This document shows positions 16,916 to 25,425 of a DNA stretch of 64,000 bases, one piece after another. A program made the position numbers and the translations under genes. The stretch is taken from assembly GCF_020524165.1 (NCBI RefSeq), contig NZ_JAIVKU010000001.1:124001-188000 (forward strand), in the 5' to 3' direction. The notes below the pieces were generated by a model. It was not told the origin of the DNA. It was given only the letters and a program-made list of their open reading frames with translations, and searched no databases. This DNA comes from Guptibacillus hwajinpoensis. GTDB taxonomy: Bacteria > Bacillota > Bacilli > Bacillales > Guptibacillaceae. Position 1 is the stretch's first letter; every line of letters begins with the position of its first letter.

Positions 16916-16962
16916 GGTTTGTAGGATCGCGATTTTAGAACGTACAAGTCAGCAACAAGGCC

Positions 16963-17012
16963 ACAAAAAAGGTTCAGAGCAGTACAACCAACTGCTCTGA
17001 ACCTTTTTATAT
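16963..17012. terminator. Bidirectional terminator
   Basis: An 18-bp stem (AAAAAGGTTCAGAGCAGT and its complement) with a 7-nt loop and T-runs on both strands, between convergent genes. Confidence 0.85.
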
Positions 17013-17023
17013 CTTGTAACCCC

Positions 17024-17941
17024 TTACACAATTGGATCGAAATGTTTTAGCTCAAGTGGAAGCGTGCAATCTTTTCCTGTGTCATAGGAACGGTTGCCGA
17101 TTTGTGTTTTTAACTCAGTGATGCAATCTTCTTCATTGTGCCAGTAGTCATGAATCAGAGGCAGGATACTTGTTGCTTCTTCTTCCGCTTGTTCGAGCAG
17201 CTCCTCAAAGGTCGCGGTCGATTCCTCATCTTTAATAGCTGGGTGAATCCAAGTTGTGCCATCTCGATTTAAATAATCTTCATCGCCGATTTGTTTTCGA
17301 TAGGAAAACGAAGAGATTTGCTTTTTTAAAAGCTGATTCTTCCAGCCGTGCGGGTCGAATAAAATTTTCAGCGCCAGCACCATATCTCGATAAGATTGAT
17401 TGATAAAGTCATCGGGCATGCGTTCACCCGTCTCTGGATAAAAGGATTGAATCAATTCATACAGCATGAGTTCAATTGGGGGGTAGAGCGATTTTCCAAT
17501 TTGAATCTCGGCATAGACAGGGGTTTTCCATGTTTCCACATCTTTATATTCTTTCATCAAAATGGTATCAATGATAATTTCTAATTGCTGATGACGATTT
17601 CCCTCAAGACCGGAACGGTAGTGAATATAAGGATGGGTGTTTCGATCAAGAATATGATGCGTGACGAATCCAAGGATATAGGCGCGAAGCATCGGATCGT
17701 CTTGTTTTCCATATTCAATCATCTCCATAAGGAATGGGCCACAATGATCTTGATGGAGCACAGATCCTACTTCTTGAACCGGCTTATTCTTTTTCCACGG
17801 CCAGAAATTATGATAAAAGAAAGGATCAGGTCCCTGTGCACCAAGTCGAAAAAAAGGCAGGTCACCTTTAATCGCGTTCCATATGCCGGCTTCCATCGCA
17901 GCTTCTTCTCCGAATAAAATATGTGTCCAGACATTTGGCAT
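17024..17941 (-). CDS. Zinc-dependent phospholipase C family protein
   Basis: A 305-residue protein with the MPNVWTHILFGEE start typical of the intracellular Bacilli branch of the zinc-dependent phospholipase C/S1-P1-like family. Histidine and aspartate clusters that could bind zinc are visible in GPDPFF, LHQDH and FVTHHILDRNTHPYIHY. There is no signal peptide, unlike secreted phospholipase C, so a cytosolic role is likely. ATG 17941 has an AAGGAGGGG site. Actual phospholipase activity is uncertain. Confidence 0.75.
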   Translation of the reverse strand: MPNVWTHILFGEEAAMEAGIWNAIKGDLPFFRLGAQGPDPFFYHNFWPWKKNKPVQEVGSVLHQDHCGPFLMEMIEYGKQDDPMLRAYILGFVTHHILDRNTHPYIHYRSGLEGNRHQQLEIIIDTILMKEYKDVETWKTPVYAEIQIGKSLYPPIELMLYELIQSFYPETGERMPDDFINQSYRDMVLALKILFDPHGWKNQLLKKQISSFSYRKQIGDEDYLNRDGTTWIHPAIKDEESTATFEELLEQAEEEATSILPLIHDYWHNEEDCITELKTQIGNRSYDTGKDCTLPLELKHFDPIV

Positions 17942-18063
17942 CGATTTATCCCCTCCTTACGTGTCTTTCTATTAGTATACCTGATCAGAACCTGTCTTCT
18001 TGCCACTTTCTTATGAAAAGAAATTCTTCTTCTATTCTATTTCCCTTATTCATGAAAAGATAA

Positions 18064-18095
18064 GCAAAAAGCCCGGCGTTAGCCGAGCTCTTTAG
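18064..18095 (-). terminator. Terminator of the siderophore-binding protein gene
   Basis: A GCCCGGC / GCCGAGC stem (one mismatch) with a GTTA loop. On the minus strand it is followed by a T-run. Confidence 0.7.
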
Positions 18096-18105
18096 GTTCC
18101 AGATC

Positions 18106-19062
18106 TTATTCACTTAAAAAGACTTCTTTAATATCATCAAGCATTAAGTTAGCGGATAAAACGCCGCCGGACGTATTCCAAATGGCGTCACTTACTTCAT
18201 GTACATTTCCGTCTTTTACAACCTGTAGATTGTTCCAAAGCGGATCGTTTGTCCATTCTTCAGCAGTGGAATTCGCTTCACCGTCTCCAGCTTCATAGGT
18301 GAAGTAGAAGAGAACGTCGCCATCCATTTCAGGGATGCGTTCTTTGGTTACTTCTTCCGCAAAATCATCTTTTTGCTGAGATTCTGGACGGTCGAAGCCG
18401 AGCTGTTCAAGAATAACTCCTGAGAAAGAATCTTTATAGTAAATTCTCGTTTGGCCCGCTAGGAAACGAACAACGGAAACCTTCTTATCCAGCTGATCAC
18501 CAAGCTCTTCGCTCATGGAGTTAATGCGATCGCTATAGGCATTCATCACTTCTTCGCCTTTATCTTTTTTGTTTAGTGCTTTGGCATAAAATTCGAAGTT
18601 CTCCTGCCAATCGCCTTTTAACGTTTCTGAATAAACCGTTGGAGCGATCGCGCTAAGTTGATCATAAATGTCTTCTTGACGAAGCTTATTACCGATAATA
18701 AGGTCAGGTTTTAGTGCAGCAACCGCTTCAAGATTCACTTCACTTTCCGTTCCAACAACTTCAACATCTTTCATGTCGTCTGAAATATGGTCATACCACG
18801 GATCACCGAGCCATGACTGCACAGCACCAACCGGAGTTACATCCATGGCAAGTAATGCTTCCGTTCCTTCGTTTGTTAATATAACGACCTTTTCAGGATT
18901 CTCTGGTACTTCAGTTTCTCCCATTGCATGAGTTACTGTACGAGTACCTTTCTCTTCTTGTTTGTCATCTGAGCTACTATTCCCGCTATTTCCGCTCGTT
19001 CCGCAGGCAGCTAGAATCATAAAGGTTGCTAGACAAATGATAAGCCAGCTTTTTTTAACCAT
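18106..19062 (-). CDS. yfiY: Iron-siderophore ABC transporter substrate-binding lipoprotein
   Basis: A 318-residue lipoprotein. The signal peptide ends in the lipobox ILAACG near residue 20 and is followed by a Ser/Asn-rich linker and a periplasmic-binding-protein domain of the FecB/FhuD type. It closely resembles YfiY of B. subtilis, which binds hydroxamate-citrate siderophores of the schizokinen/arthrobactin kind. ATG 19062 has a GGGGAGGA site. The gene diverges from the permease-ATPase operon. Its own sigma-A promoter carries a Fur-box-like sequence at the expected transcription start, indicating repression by iron. Confidence 0.88.
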   Translation of the reverse strand: MVKKSWLIICLATFMILAACGTSGNSGNSSSDDKQEEKGTRTVTHAMGETEVPENPEKVVILTNEGTEALLAMDVTPVGAVQSWLGDPWYDHISDDMKDVEVVGTESEVNLEAVAALKPDLIIGNKLRQEDIYDQLSAIAPTVYSETLKGDWQENFEFYAKALNKKDKGEEVMNAYSDRINSMSEELGDQLDKKVSVVRFLAGQTRIYYKDSFSGVILEQLGFDRPESQQKDDFAEEVTKERIPEMDGDVLFYFTYEAGDGEANSTAEEWTNDPLWNNLQVVKDGNVHEVSDAIWNTSGGVLSANLMLDDIKEVFLSE

Positions 19063-19083
19063 ATGTAAATCCTCCCCTGTTAG

Positions 19084-19098
19084 TGATAATCGTTTTCA
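19084..19098. promoter_or_regulatory. Fur box at the yfiY promoter
   Basis: TGATAATCGTTTTCA matches the 7-1-7 Fur motif TGATAATnATTATCA with three mismatches. It overlaps the predicted start of yfiY transcription. Confidence 0.75.
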
Positions 19099-19109
19099 TT
19101 TACGATGTA

Positions 19110-19138
19110 ATCATACTGAATTGTCACACAAGAGTCAA
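19110..19138 (-). promoter_or_regulatory. Sigma-A promoter of yfiY
   Basis: On the minus strand TTGACT (19133-19138), a 17-bp spacer and TATGAT (19110-19115). Confidence 0.8.
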
Positions 19139-19146
19139 CCGTTAAA

Positions 19147-19196
19147 TGAGATTGATTCTCAAAATCATTGACACGTTTTCATTCTTTTTTTACACT
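19147..19196 (+). promoter_or_regulatory. Promoter and Fur boxes of the siderophore permease operon
   Basis: TTGACA (19168-19173), a 17-bp spacer and TACACT (19191-19196) form a sigma-A promoter. Two overlapping Fur-like 7-1-7 motifs, TGAGATTGATTCTCA (19147-19161) and TGATTCTCAAAATCA (19153-19167), abut the -35 box. Confidence 0.75.
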
Positions 19197-19229
19197 TAAA
19201 AAGGATGATTAGGAAAGGGATTAACCTTT

Positions 19230-20234
19230 ATGACGCATAAATTACATTCATCGAATAGAAAATGGTTTGGAATCGTGATTGGGTTGCTTCTCGTTATGAT
19301 GTTAATGGTAGCGAGCGTTGTGTATGGGCTAACGAGTATCACATGGGCAACAGCCTGGCGGGCATTTACACAATATGATGGGAGCAATGCCCATATTATT
19401 ATCATTGAAAATCGCGTTCCGCGGGCGCTAATTGGTGCGGCTGTTGGTGCGAGTCTCGCTGTAGCAGGTGCACTAATGCAGGCGATTACGCGAAATCCTC
19501 TGGCGTCACCGTCGATCCTGGGCGTTAATGCTGGGGCAAGCTTTGTGATTGTGATCGCTGTTACGTTTTTTTCGGTATCGTCGCTTGCAACCTTTAGCTG
19601 GTTAGCGTTTCTTGGAGCGGCATTCGCATCAATTCTTGTATACGTACTTGGTTCACTTGGAAGAGAAGGATTGACGGCGATGAAGTTGACACTTGCAGGT
19701 GCAGCGATGGCAGCGATGTTTTCTTCATTAACGCAAGGCATGCTTGTGTTAAATGAGAAGGCACTTGAAGATGTCCTTTTCTGGCTAGCTGGGTCGATTG
19801 AAGGCCGCAGTCTTGCCATGCTTTACTCGGTGCTTCCATATATTGGCGTCGGTTTAGTAGGGGCGCTGCTGATTAGCACGAAAATTAATACGCTTGTCAT
19901 AGGAGAAGACGTCGCCAAAGGCCTTGGCCAACGTACGCTTCTTGTGAAAGCCGGCGCTGCACTATTCATTGTTTTTCTTGCCGGTGGCTCGGTTGCGGTT
20001 GCTGGCCCAATCGGATTTATTGGCATAGTGGTCCCTCATGTAGCTCGCTTTTTTACTGGTCCTGATTACCGTTGGGTCATTCCATATAGCGCCATACTAG
20101 GGGCTATTCTGCTACTATCTGCAGATATTGCGGCGCGTTATGTGATCATGCCGCTCGAAGCGCCTGTGGGAGTATTAACCGCTGTCATCGGAACGCCTTT
20201 TTTTATTTACATTGCTCGAAGGGAGTTTAAATAA
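19230..20234 (+). CDS. yfiZ: Siderophore ABC transporter permease (FecCD family)
   Basis: A 334-residue permease with about nine or ten helices, of the FecCD/BtuC family; the closest B. subtilis protein is YfiZ. The cytoplasmic loop contacting the ATPase is recognisable (LVGALLIS to GEDVAKGLGQR), as is the VPHVARFFTG motif. It forms a heterodimeric channel with the next gene product. The gene is the first of a tight operon, with a Fur-box-bearing promoter upstream, so expression under iron limitation is expected. Confidence 0.88.
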   Translation: MTHKLHSSNRKWFGIVIGLLLVMMLMVASVVYGLTSITWATAWRAFTQYDGSNAHIIIIENRVPRALIGAAVGASLAVAGALMQAITRNPLASPSILGVNAGASFVIVIAVTFFSVSSLATFSWLAFLGAAFASILVYVLGSLGREGLTAMKLTLAGAAMAAMFSSLTQGMLVLNEKALEDVLFWLAGSIEGRSLAMLYSVLPYIGVGLVGALLISTKINTLVIGEDVAKGLGQRTLLVKAGAALFIVFLAGGSVAVAGPIGFIGIVVPHVARFFTGPDYRWVIPYSAILGAILLLSADIAARYVIMPLEAPVGVLTAVIGTPFFIYIARREFK

Positions 20235-20236
20235 CT

Positions 20237-21286
20237 ATGACGAAATATACTTCCTTTCGAATGAAAGCTATTTCTTTTTTACTTGATCGGCGTGCACTCT
20301 GGGTAATCGCTGCTCTTGTTTGTGCGGTTCTTGTGACCGCGCTCCTTAGCATTGGTCTTGGAGAGATTTTTATGACACCTGATCAAGTGGTAAAGGCGCT
20401 ATTCGGCTATGGGGATGAAATGAATGAGCTTGTTGTGAAACAGTTTCGTTTCCCACGAATTGCGATGGCGGTGTTAGCAGGTGCAGCCCTTGCCGTGTCA
20501 GGAGCGATCCTGCAGGGGATGATACGAAACCCGCTTGCGTCTCCTGATATTCTCGGTATCACCTGGGGCGGTGCCCTTGCGACAATTGGCTTTCTAACGG
20601 TGTTTAGTGATAAAGCGAATGCGCTAACAGTCAGCATTCAGTGGATGCCGCTCGCATCGTTTACCGGAGCAGTGTTGGCGGGATTTCTGGTGTTCCTTTT
20701 ATCCTGGAAAAATGGCATCTCGCCCATTCGATTAGTGTTGATTGGGATTGGCTTAACGGCTTTGCTGCAGGCGCTAACAACGCTATTAATGATCGTTGGG
20801 CCAATTTATCGAGCGTCTGAAGCGAACATTTGGATTACAGGTAGTGTTCATGGCACGAATGGAGAGGACGTTCTTACGCTTTTGCCGTGGGTTGTCATCT
20901 TACTGATTTTGCTGATGGTTTACTCAAGAAGAGTGAATTTACAAGAGCTTGGCGATGATGTTGCAAGGGGAGCAGGCGCTATGCTTTTGAAAGACCGCAT
21001 CGTTCTGCTTTTAATTAGTACGGCACTTGCAGGAGGTGCTGTCGCATTCGCCGGTGGCGTTGGCTTTGTTGGTTTAATGGCTCCTCATATTGCGAGGAAA
21101 TTAGTGGGTTCTTCTTTTGGTGTACTTGTTCCCGTCTCTGCTCTTGTCGGCAGCATGCTCGTCATGATCGCGGACTTGATTGGACGCACGCTTTTTTCTC
21201 CGCTCGAAGTTCCAGCCGGTGTGTTTACGGCAGCGATTGGCGCTCCGTATTTTATCTATTTATTGTATCGCTCTAGAAACAAATAA
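20237..21286 (+). CDS. yfhA: Siderophore ABC transporter permease, second subunit (FecCD family)
   Basis: A 349-residue FecCD-family permease following the first subunit by two bases. It shares the family motifs (QGMIRNPLASPDILG, APHIARKLVG) and about ten helices, and corresponds to YfhA of B. subtilis. The two permeases are homologous and presumably pair in the membrane with the YusV-type ATPase and the YfiY-type lipoprotein. Confidence 0.88.
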   Translation: MTKYTSFRMKAISFLLDRRALWVIAALVCAVLVTALLSIGLGEIFMTPDQVVKALFGYGDEMNELVVKQFRFPRIAMAVLAGAALAVSGAILQGMIRNPLASPDILGITWGGALATIGFLTVFSDKANALTVSIQWMPLASFTGAVLAGFLVFLLSWKNGISPIRLVLIGIGLTALLQALTTLLMIVGPIYRASEANIWITGSVHGTNGEDVLTLLPWVVILLILLMVYSRRVNLQELGDDVARGAGAMLLKDRIVLLLISTALAGGAVAFAGGVGFVGLMAPHIARKLVGSSFGVLVPVSALVGSMLVMIADLIGRTLFSPLEVPAGVFTAAIGAPYFIYLLYRSRNK

Positions 21287-21298
21287 GGAGTTGGCGAC

Positions 21299-22114
21299 AT
21301 GTATGCACTGCAAACGAAAGATCTAACGCTTGGATATGGAGAACAGACGGTCATCGATCAGCTGAACTTACTGATTCCTAAAGGAGAGATGAGTGTCCTA
21401 ATAGGTGGCAACGGCTGTGGCAAGTCAACGCTTTTACGAAGCCTTGCCCGTCTTTTAAAGCCACATTCAGGTGGTATTGTGCTAGACGGAGAGGCGATAT
21501 CACATATGCCAACCAAAGAAATTGCTCGGAAAATGGCCATTCTCCCTCAGTCTCCTGTCGCTCCTGAAGGCCTCACGGTGCTGCAGCTTGTCAAGCAGGG
21601 CCGTTATCCGTATCAAACTTGGTTTAGTCAGTGGTCCGAAGAAGATGAAAATGCCGTGCAAAAAGCGCTTAAAGCGACGCACATGGAAGAGTATGCGGAG
21701 CGAAATGTTGATTCCCTTTCCGGTGGACAGCGTCAGCGTGCGTGGATTGCGCTTACCCTTGCTCAGGATACAGATATTATTTTACTAGATGAACCGACAA
21801 CGTATTTGGATCTCGCGCATCAAGTGGAGGTGCTCGATCTCCTTTTTGAATTAAATAAAGAGGATAACCGGACGATTTTAATGGTTCTGCACGATTTAAA
21901 TCTTGCTTGTCGCTATGCCGATCATATTATTGCTGTAAAAGATAAAGGCATTTACGATCAGGGGAAACCTGAGGATATTGTGAATGTTGAGCTGGTGGAG
22001 CGTGTATTTGGCCTTCAGTGTGATATTATCCAAGATCCGCTATTTGGGACGCCACTTTGTGTCCCGCATGGCAAAGGGAGGAGGGTACATCGTGACGGAG
22101 CAGGTGGGGTTTAA
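21299..22114 (+). CDS. yusV: Siderophore ABC transporter ATPase
   Basis: A 271-residue FecE/FhuC-type ATPase. Walker A is GGNGCGKST (residues 37-45), the signature is LSGGQRQRAW, Walker B is IILLDEPTTYLD, and the switch histidine is in MVLHDLN. In B. subtilis the ATPase for the YfiYZ-YfhA importer is YusV, encoded elsewhere on the chromosome; here it is in the operon, giving a complete importer at one locus. The 3' end overlaps the next gene by 23 bp. Confidence 0.88.
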   Translation: MYALQTKDLTLGYGEQTVIDQLNLLIPKGEMSVLIGGNGCGKSTLLRSLARLLKPHSGGIVLDGEAISHMPTKEIARKMAILPQSPVAPEGLTVLQLVKQGRYPYQTWFSQWSEEDENAVQKALKATHMEEYAERNVDSLSGGQRQRAWIALTLAQDTDIILLDEPTTYLDLAHQVEVLDLLFELNKEDNRTILMVLHDLNLACRYADHIIAVKDKGIYDQGKPEDIVNVELVERVFGLQCDIIQDPLFGTPLCVPHGKGRRVHRDGAGGV

Positions 22115-22832
22115 CGAAAAGGAGAAAGAGAAACTGGAGCAGCTCCGCCTTACGTTTGATGGAAAAGGCGAGTATACGGTTCAACAACTTCTGGATGCCG
22201 ATCAATTAAAAACATTACTTGAACGACTTGTTACGGAAGGACAGTATCCATCGATTATCGTCGCAGGTTCACAGTTCATGAAGCGATATGGCTTTATGAC
22301 ACTAGCACCGATTTTATATGCTTTCACAATGTGGGATAAACCAATTTTTTCAGGACCTGATGAACTTGAGATAAACATGAATATGCAGGCAGCGCCCTTA
22401 ATGATGCAGTTAACGATTCCGAATCCGTTGAAGAGAAGCGAAAAGGAGCGGGCGGACACTAGAGCAGAACTTGCGAATAAGCTCATTAATGAAAATCTTG
22501 CCCCTTTCGTGGAAACGATGGTAAAAGCCACCAAACTATCCGCAGCCATTCTATGGGAGAATGCGGCAATCTACCTTTTTTGGGTCTATGAAACACTTAT
22601 TCCTTCTGAGGGAAATGCGGAGCAAGTGAATCGAGCGAAAGAAGACTTTCATTATTTACTCAGAGAGTTTAACTGTACAAGCTTCACCTGCGGAGCGAAT
22701 CCGTTTATGCCGTATTATTCAGAGAAAGTCGAGCGAGAAGAAGGACCAATCCGGTTCCGTCGCACGTGTTGCTTATATGATCAAGTTTCTGCAGATGGAG
22801 CGTGCTGTAAGACGTGTCCGAAAGCGCGATAG
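22092..22832 (+). CDS. FhuF-like ferric siderophore reductase (2Fe-2S)
   Basis: A 246-residue protein resembling FhuF/IucA-IucC C-terminal type reductases. The C terminus carries CCLYD...CCKTC, the cysteine cluster that binds a 2Fe-2S centre in FhuF. Expected role: reduce imported ferric siderophore in the cytosol to free iron. The GTG at 22092 is selected over an upstream in-frame start at 21984 because AAAGGGAGGAGGG precedes it; the start then lies within the end of the ATPase gene. The last gene of the Fur-controlled operon, it completes the uptake-and-release pathway. Confidence 0.8.
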   Translation: MTEQVGFNEKEKEKLEQLRLTFDGKGEYTVQQLLDADQLKTLLERLVTEGQYPSIIVAGSQFMKRYGFMTLAPILYAFTMWDKPIFSGPDELEINMNMQAAPLMMQLTIPNPLKRSEKERADTRAELANKLINENLAPFVETMVKATKLSAAILWENAAIYLFWVYETLIPSEGNAEQVNRAKEDFHYLLREFNCTSFTCGANPFMPYYSEKVEREEGPIRFRRTCCLYDQVSADGACCKTCPKAR

Positions 22833-22842
22833 CGGGTAGCGG

Positions 22843-22858
22843 GTGACAGGCACCACCC
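22843..22858. repeat. GGTGACAGGCACC-type intergenic motif
   Basis: The segment contains CGGGTG...CACCCG flanking ACAGGCAC. Short palindromic elements of this flavour occur between genes in many Bacillus genomes as I recall; two GGGGTC...GACCCC relatives occur in this window near 37051 and 39161. Function unknown. Confidence 0.4.
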
Positions 22859-22880
22859 GGTTTAGCTCGATTGATGTCGA

Positions 22881-22922
22881 AACAGCGAGGCGCACTCCTC
22901 AAGGGTGCGCCTCGCTGTTTTT
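22881..22922. terminator. Bidirectional terminator
   Basis: A 15-bp perfect stem (AACAGCGAGGCGCAC and complement) with a 9-nt loop and a T-run on the plus strand. It overlaps the 3' end of the minus-strand EamA gene. Confidence 0.8.
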
Positions 22923-23807
22923 TGGTTTTCTTTTGTATGAGTAGCTTCTGATAAAGAGGTAAAGACCAGTAATGATAATTCCGCCACCGATCCACTGCAT
23001 CGTATGCAACGTCTCGCCCAGAATGAAGTATGCGAGAATACTAGCGCCAATTGGTTCGAACAGAATGCTCATCGAAATCACATTCACGCTTACCCACTTT
23101 ACCGCCCAATTGAGGAGGGAATGCCCGAGCAACGTAGGGAAAATAGCGAGTAAAAGAAAATATCCCCAATCGGACCCCGGGTAGGAAAAGAAAGGATAGC
23201 GCAGGACAAGGTTATAGATCACAAGCGTTAGCGCTGCGATTCCGTAGACGATGAATGTATAGGGGATCAAATCCAATCGCTTGCGAATGTTTTGTCCAAA
23301 GAGAAGGTATCCGGTAACCATGGCACAGGCAGTGAGGGCGAGAAGGTCTCCCCATAATGCCATTCCACTAATGCGAAAATCCCCCCAGCTAATCACGATC
23401 GATCCTGCCACAGCTGTCACCCCTCCAGCAATTGCTAGAAGGGTGAGCTTTTCTTTAAAGAAGAAATAGGTGCCGATGAAAGCAAAGAGCGGCTGCAGTG
23501 TAACGAGAACGACTGAGCTCGCGACTGAGGTGTAATGAAGCGATTCAAACCAGAGAATAAAATGGAACGCAAGACTGATTCCTGCCAGACTACCATAGCC
23601 CCAATCTGACTTTTTGATCTGTCTAAATGAATCGCGATAATGTCGAACAACTATCGGCACCATGATAAGAATCGCAAACATAAGACGGTACATCGCAATG
23701 ACCGAAGCAGGTGCTGAAGCGAGCTTAACAATGACAGCGGAGGTTGAAATAAATAAAATGGCAACCATAATTGCGAGATAAGGCTTCGTATGTTGATTCG
23801 TAAACAA
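22899..23807 (-). CDS. EamA/DMT-family transporter
   Basis: A 302-residue protein with ten predicted helices in two EamA repeats, a member of the drug/metabolite transporter superfamily. Substrate is not predictable. The ORF begins at a TTG (23807) about 12 nt after AGGAGG; no better start is nearby, although an internal ATG at residue 14 is possible. It lies 24 bp downstream of the amidase gene on the same strand, so the two are likely co-transcribed and the transporter may handle the amidase substrate or product. Confidence 0.85.
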   Translation of the reverse strand: MFTNQHTKPYLAIMVAILFISTSAVIVKLASAPASVIAMYRLMFAILIMVPIVVRHYRDSFRQIKKSDWGYGSLAGISLAFHFILWFESLHYTSVASSVVLVTLQPLFAFIGTYFFFKEKLTLLAIAGGVTAVAGSIVISWGDFRISGMALWGDLLALTACAMVTGYLLFGQNIRKRLDLIPYTFIVYGIAALTLVIYNLVLRYPFFSYPGSDWGYFLLLAIFPTLLGHSLLNWAVKWVSVNVISMSILFEPIGASILAYFILGETLHTMQWIGGGIIITGLYLFIRSYSYKRKPKNSEAHP

Positions 23808-23831
23808 TTCGTAGTCAATCCTCCTGTTAGC

Positions 23832-25283
23832 TTAGACGAGTTCTGCCTCAACTTCTTCGTTCTTAGCATCATGATGTAGACAGCGCTGATAACGCCCGAT
23901 GCGCTGCTCAATCTGTTCACCTAGCTGAAAGAGCGCTTCTTCATGACCTACCCGACTAACGAGCTGGACACCAATTGGAAGACCTTCTTTACTCGTACCA
24001 ATTGGAATTGTGAGGGAAGGAAGTCCCCACACATTGGCATAGGCAATGTAAGGCATGTAGTTCAAGAACGTTTTCCGAATTGAGAATAGCTCTTGATACA
24101 ATTCGCCATGATGTGGGGCTGGAGAATGATAAACAGGCAGAATTAAAATGCGGTCATCCAGGTAGTCGTCTAACATTTCATCCCCGCGTTTTAGTGAAGC
24201 ATGAAGTTGCTTTATTTGTTTTTGATTCGGTTTAAAAAGTCGTGTGCCGATGAGCGCCCAGGAGAGATAAGGATGAACATCTGAACTTCGAAAGAGCTTT
24301 TCTTTCATATATTCTCCGAAAGGACTAGCTTTCTCATTGTCTGACATGAGTTTTGCCATATCAGCTCCTCCGTCAATCGACATCATTTGTTGCCACATAA
24401 GAGCCGCTTCTTCAAAAAATGGAGGGTTCGCCTGTTCTTCAGCAAGCTCTCCATCAAATGCATCTCTTATCCCTGCGATCAATTGAAAGGTTTCGCGATT
24501 GATCGGATAGCGATGATGAGGTACGGGATAAACGAGTTTGAAATCATCCAGATTTCGTGCTGAAGGCGGTTCGTGAGCGATAATCTCGTTCATTAACCTC
24601 GCATCCTGGACGGACTTACTCATCGCACCAATACCTAGCATACGTTCTTGCTCGGGCTTATCGACGTAAGGGAAATTTCCCACTTGTGACACCTGGCGAT
24701 TACCAGATTTAAAACCGACAATGCCATTAAAATGAGAAGGGAAGCGAATGGATCCGCCAATATCGGCTCCAAGTCCCACAGCGGCACCACCTGAAGCAAT
24801 TAAAGCCCCTTCGCCTCCACTTGATCCCCCGGCGGTTCTTGTTACATCCCATGGATTGTTCGTTCTACCAAAATGCTTATTATCGGTTTCCTGGCAAAAA
24901 CAAAGGGCTGGTGTATTGGTTTTCCCTAGTATAATGGCCCCTTCTGCACGAAGGCGTCTCACCACTTCAGCATCTTCTTTTTCCCGTGTTGAAGCGCGGT
25001 AGCTTAGTCCTCCAGTTGTTTTCATGTTCGTAACATGGAAACACTCTTTCACACTAATTGGAACACCGAATAGTCGACCTTTTGCATCTCCAGTCGTAAG
25101 GGTATAATCGGCTTTTTTCGCTTCTTCGATCGCTTCATTAAAGCGATCTTCGACAAGACAATTTAGGACAGGATTAATTGCATTCAAATGATTCATGTAC
25201 GTTCGAACGGCATGGTACGATGAAATTTCTCGGTTGGAAATCTTCTTCGACAGGGACAGGGCATCCATTTCTAATAATCTCAT
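23832..25283 (-). CDS. Amidase-signature family hydrolase
   Basis: A 483-residue amidase with the Ser-cisSer-Lys triad: K79 (PISVKECF), S154/S155 in AGGSSGGEGA, and S178 in ADIGGSIR. These positions coincide with K79, S154 and S178 of S. aureus GatA. No gatC or gatB neighbours are present, and the partner gene encodes a transporter, so this is more likely a free-standing amidase than the GatCAB subunit. ATG 25283 has a GGAGGG site. Substrate unknown. Confidence 0.88.
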   Translation of the reverse strand: MRLLEMDALSLSKKISNREISSYHAVRTYMNHLNAINPVLNCLVEDRFNEAIEEAKKADYTLTTGDAKGRLFGVPISVKECFHVTNMKTTGGLSYRASTREKEDAEVVRRLRAEGAIILGKTNTPALCFCQETDNKHFGRTNNPWDVTRTAGGSSGGEGALIASGGAAVGLGADIGGSIRFPSHFNGIVGFKSGNRQVSQVGNFPYVDKPEQERMLGIGAMSKSVQDARLMNEIIAHEPPSARNLDDFKLVYPVPHHRYPINRETFQLIAGIRDAFDGELAEEQANPPFFEEAALMWQQMMSIDGGADMAKLMSDNEKASPFGEYMKEKLFRSSDVHPYLSWALIGTRLFKPNQKQIKQLHASLKRGDEMLDDYLDDRILILPVYHSPAPHHGELYQELFSIRKTFLNYMPYIAYANVWGLPSLTIPIGTSKEGLPIGVQLVSRVGHEEALFQLGEQIEQRIGRYQRCLHHDAKNEEVEAELV

Positions 25284-25383
25284 GCTATCCCTCCATAGGT
25301 TACCGGCCTATCCTCCGGCATTGGTTAATTACCATATTCGTCTTGAAGGCACAAAATCCTCTAACTAATGAATCTGCTCATTA

Positions 25384-25418
25384 GAAAAGGCATTTCGCGT
25401 TCATCGAAATGCCTTCTC
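25384..25418 (-). terminator. Terminator of the radical SAM gene
   Basis: A 13-bp stem (AAAAGGCATTTCG / CGAAATGCCTTCT, one terminal mismatch) read on the minus strand, ending in TTTTCT. Confidence 0.7.
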
Positions 25419-25425
25419 ATCATTC

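Noticed and set aside
18962..19171. Plus-strand ORF of 69 codons over the yfiY start region
   Set aside because: It overlaps the yfiY signal peptide coding and both Fur boxes, has no ribosome site and no recognisable product.
23832..25283. GatA subunit of the tRNA amidotransferase
   Set aside because: The catalytic triad matches, but gatC and gatB are absent and a transporter gene follows, so a stand-alone amidase is likelier.
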